NCBI GenBank assembly: GCA_014237395.1
Contig: JABZFP010000030.1
Location: forward strand, 496,001-560,000
From: Desulfobacteraceae bacterium
GTDB lineage: Bacteria > Desulfobacterota > Desulfobacteria > Desulfobacterales > UBA5852
Direction: 5' to 3'
DNA length: 64,000 bases
Positions within the stretch are counted from its first letter, which is position 1; each line of letters opens with the position of its first letter. The notes beneath the pieces were generated by a model that was not told the DNA's origin, made no database searches, and worked only from the letters and a program-made list of their open reading frames with translations. The position numbers were made by a program, and so were the translations under genes. Below are positions 63,002 through 64,000 of the stretch, in pieces.

Positions 63002-64000
63002 ATGGTTGACCTGAATCGGTCGCAGAAGCAAATCCAGAAAGCGGCCAACGATTTTGCCAAGGGGGAGTTCGACAAGGACCAGGCCCTGGCAATGGAAAAC
63101 GCCAATGAATTTCCCGACGCCATCTGGAAAAAAGCGGCGGATCTGGGATTTATCGGCGTTCATTTCCCCGAGGCCTATTCCGGCGGCGGGATGGGCATCC
63201 TGGATGCCTGTCTGATTTCCGAAGCCTTCTGCCGCAAGGATTCGAGCATCGGAACGGCCCTGGCCCTGTCGGCCAGCGGGGCCGAGTGTCTGGTGAGATT
63301 CGGTGATGCCGCAACGCAAGCGGCGTTTCTGCCGCCCATCGCCGAAGGACGGCTTCGCTGCGGCTACGGCTTTTTCGAGTCCGGCTGCCGTTCGGATCTG
63401 TCCGGCGTGCAAACCGTGGCCGTTAAAAATGAGAACCAGTGGATCATCAACGGCAGCAAGTCCCATGTCCTGAACGGTGGTGACGACAGTGTCTATCTCA
63501 TCCTGTGCCGGACCGACCCGGATGCGCCTCCGGAAAAAGGACTGAGCCTGTTCGTGGTGGAAGGCGACCGGGAGGGCATTGCGGTTCGGGAGGCGGGGCG
63601 CAAGCTTGGTGCCAACATGGTTGCCACGGCGGATCTGACGTTTACCGATGTCATCATACCGGCCGCGAACCTGCTGGGCAAAGAGGGCCGGGGGTTGGCT
63701 CAGGCCGAAGCCTTTTTCGAAGAGGCCGGCATTCTGATTGCGGCCCAGTGTGTGGGGACGGCGGCCGGCGCCTTTGACCGGGCCCTCGCCTATGTCAAGG
63801 AAAGGGAGCAGTTCAACCGCAAACTGGCGGTATTTGAAATCACCCGGCAAAAGATCGCCGAGATGGCCATGAAAGTGGAGCAGGCCCGACTGATGACCTA
63901 TGAAGCGGCCCGGCGCTGCGACGCGGGCCAGGGACTGGAGAAATTTGGCACCATGGCGCGCATCACTGCGGCCCGGGCGGCGGTTGAGGTCGCCGACGAG
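63002..64000 (+). CDS. Acyl-CoA dehydrogenase, N-terminal part (truncated by window edge)
   Basis: 333 codons, open at the right edge, with GAGAGGAAACC before ATG 63002. The layout is that of the acyl-CoA dehydrogenase family: an N-terminal helical domain (LGFIGVHFPEAYSGGGMG), a beta-barrel middle domain and an FAD-binding C-domain (QFNRKLAVFEITRQKIAEM). The usual T-E-P-x-A-G-S-D flavin motif reads FFESGCRSD, with Glu and Ser-Asp kept but Thr and Pro replaced. The catalytic Glu of the C-domain is outside the window. It should make 2-enoyl-CoA, the substrate of the hydratase in this operon. Confidence 0.85.
   Translation, partial: MVDLNRSQKQIQKAANDFAKGEFDKDQALAMENANEFPDAIWKKAADLGFIGVHFPEAYSGGGMGILDACLISEAFCRKDSSIGTALALSASGAECLVRFGDAATQAAFLPPIAEGRLRCGYGFFESGCRSDLSGVQTVAVKNENQWIINGSKSHVLNGGDDSVYLILCRTDPDAPPEKGLSLFVVEGDREGIAVREAGRKLGANMVATADLTFTDVIIPAANLLGKEGRGLAQAEAFFEEAGILIAAQCVGTAAGAFDRALAYVKEREQFNRKLAVFEITRQKIAEMAMKVEQARLMTYEAARRCDAGQGLEKFGTMARITAARAAVEVADE

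Noticed and set aside
1..64000. CRISPR arrays, rRNA and tRNA genes
   Set aside because: No regularly spaced direct repeats and no T-loop/acceptor patterns were seen on either strand.

Overview
The window is a gene-dense, GC-rich bacterial chromosome segment. Several features point to a Gram-negative deltaproteobacterium (Desulfobacterota), most likely a Desulfosarcina/Desulfobacteraceae-type sulfate reducer. There is an outer-membrane beta-barrel ending in Phe, a Pal lipoprotein and several lipobox proteins. There is also a Hanks-type kinase with the myxobacterial/deltaproteobacterial HRDISPQN catalytic loop, and a long fatty-acid/CoA-thioester degradation operon. The taxonomic placement is inference from gene content; no rRNA or tRNA gene is present. 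No CRISPR array, prophage or complete insertion sequence was seen.

Layout. 1-4.7 kb: the 3' end of rsmA, a tiny protein with a duplicated motif, a class III aminotransferase, an unknown kinase-like protein and a C69-type peptidase. 5-7.3 kb: a membrane Ser/Thr kinase with TPRs, overlapping a LysM-like lipoprotein. 7.5-14.7 kb: radical SAM, methyltransferases, SDR, PNPOx-like protein, an iron-sulfur (6-4) photolyase-type protein and a QueG-like ferredoxin protein. Palindromic MITE-like elements sit at 4.7, 10.9 and 12.8 kb. 15.2-22.5 kb: a three-gene cell-envelope operon (1,468-residue secreted Ig-like protein, outer-membrane barrel, TPR lipoprotein). 22.5-25.5 kb: MFS transporter, decayed DNA and a small zinc-ribbon gene. 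25.5-31.7 kb: a GntR/FadR-controlled glycerol-3-phosphate oxidase / AGPS-like / FGGY-kinase operon with two matching operators. 31.9-42.6 kb: degenerate GGDEF protein, NhaD antiporter carrying an inserted PAS domain, YheT hydrolase, RluA synthase, AI-2E family permease, parE and parC, and a small protein with a sliding-clamp-like motif. 42.7-46.9 kb: PLP lyase, hybrid histidine kinase and iron alcohol dehydrogenase. 47-48 kb: a solo tyrosine recombinase with a 57-residue partner. 48.5-55.5 kb: Pal, small envelope proteins, and an SDR / metal-site-degenerate dehydrogenase / Smr-domain operon. 56-64 kb: a TetR-controlled acyl-CoA degradation operon.

The last operon is the most unusual. Its first gene is a permuted MFE-2 (hydratase-dehydrogenase-SCP2). 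Its second fuses an HMG-CoA-synthase-like domain, which has lost Glu, Cys and His at the classical catalytic positions, to a DUF35 module, a second SDR and a second SCP2. A complete-looking thiolase and an acyl-CoA dehydrogenase follow. Together these could oxidise, hydrate, dehydrogenate and cleave an unusual acyl-CoA.

A second theme is structured repeat DNA. Three copies of a roughly 180-330 bp element (28.9, 48.1 and 55.6 kb) keep the same hairpins through compensatory base changes, and one copy carries a 143-bp inverted-repeat insertion.
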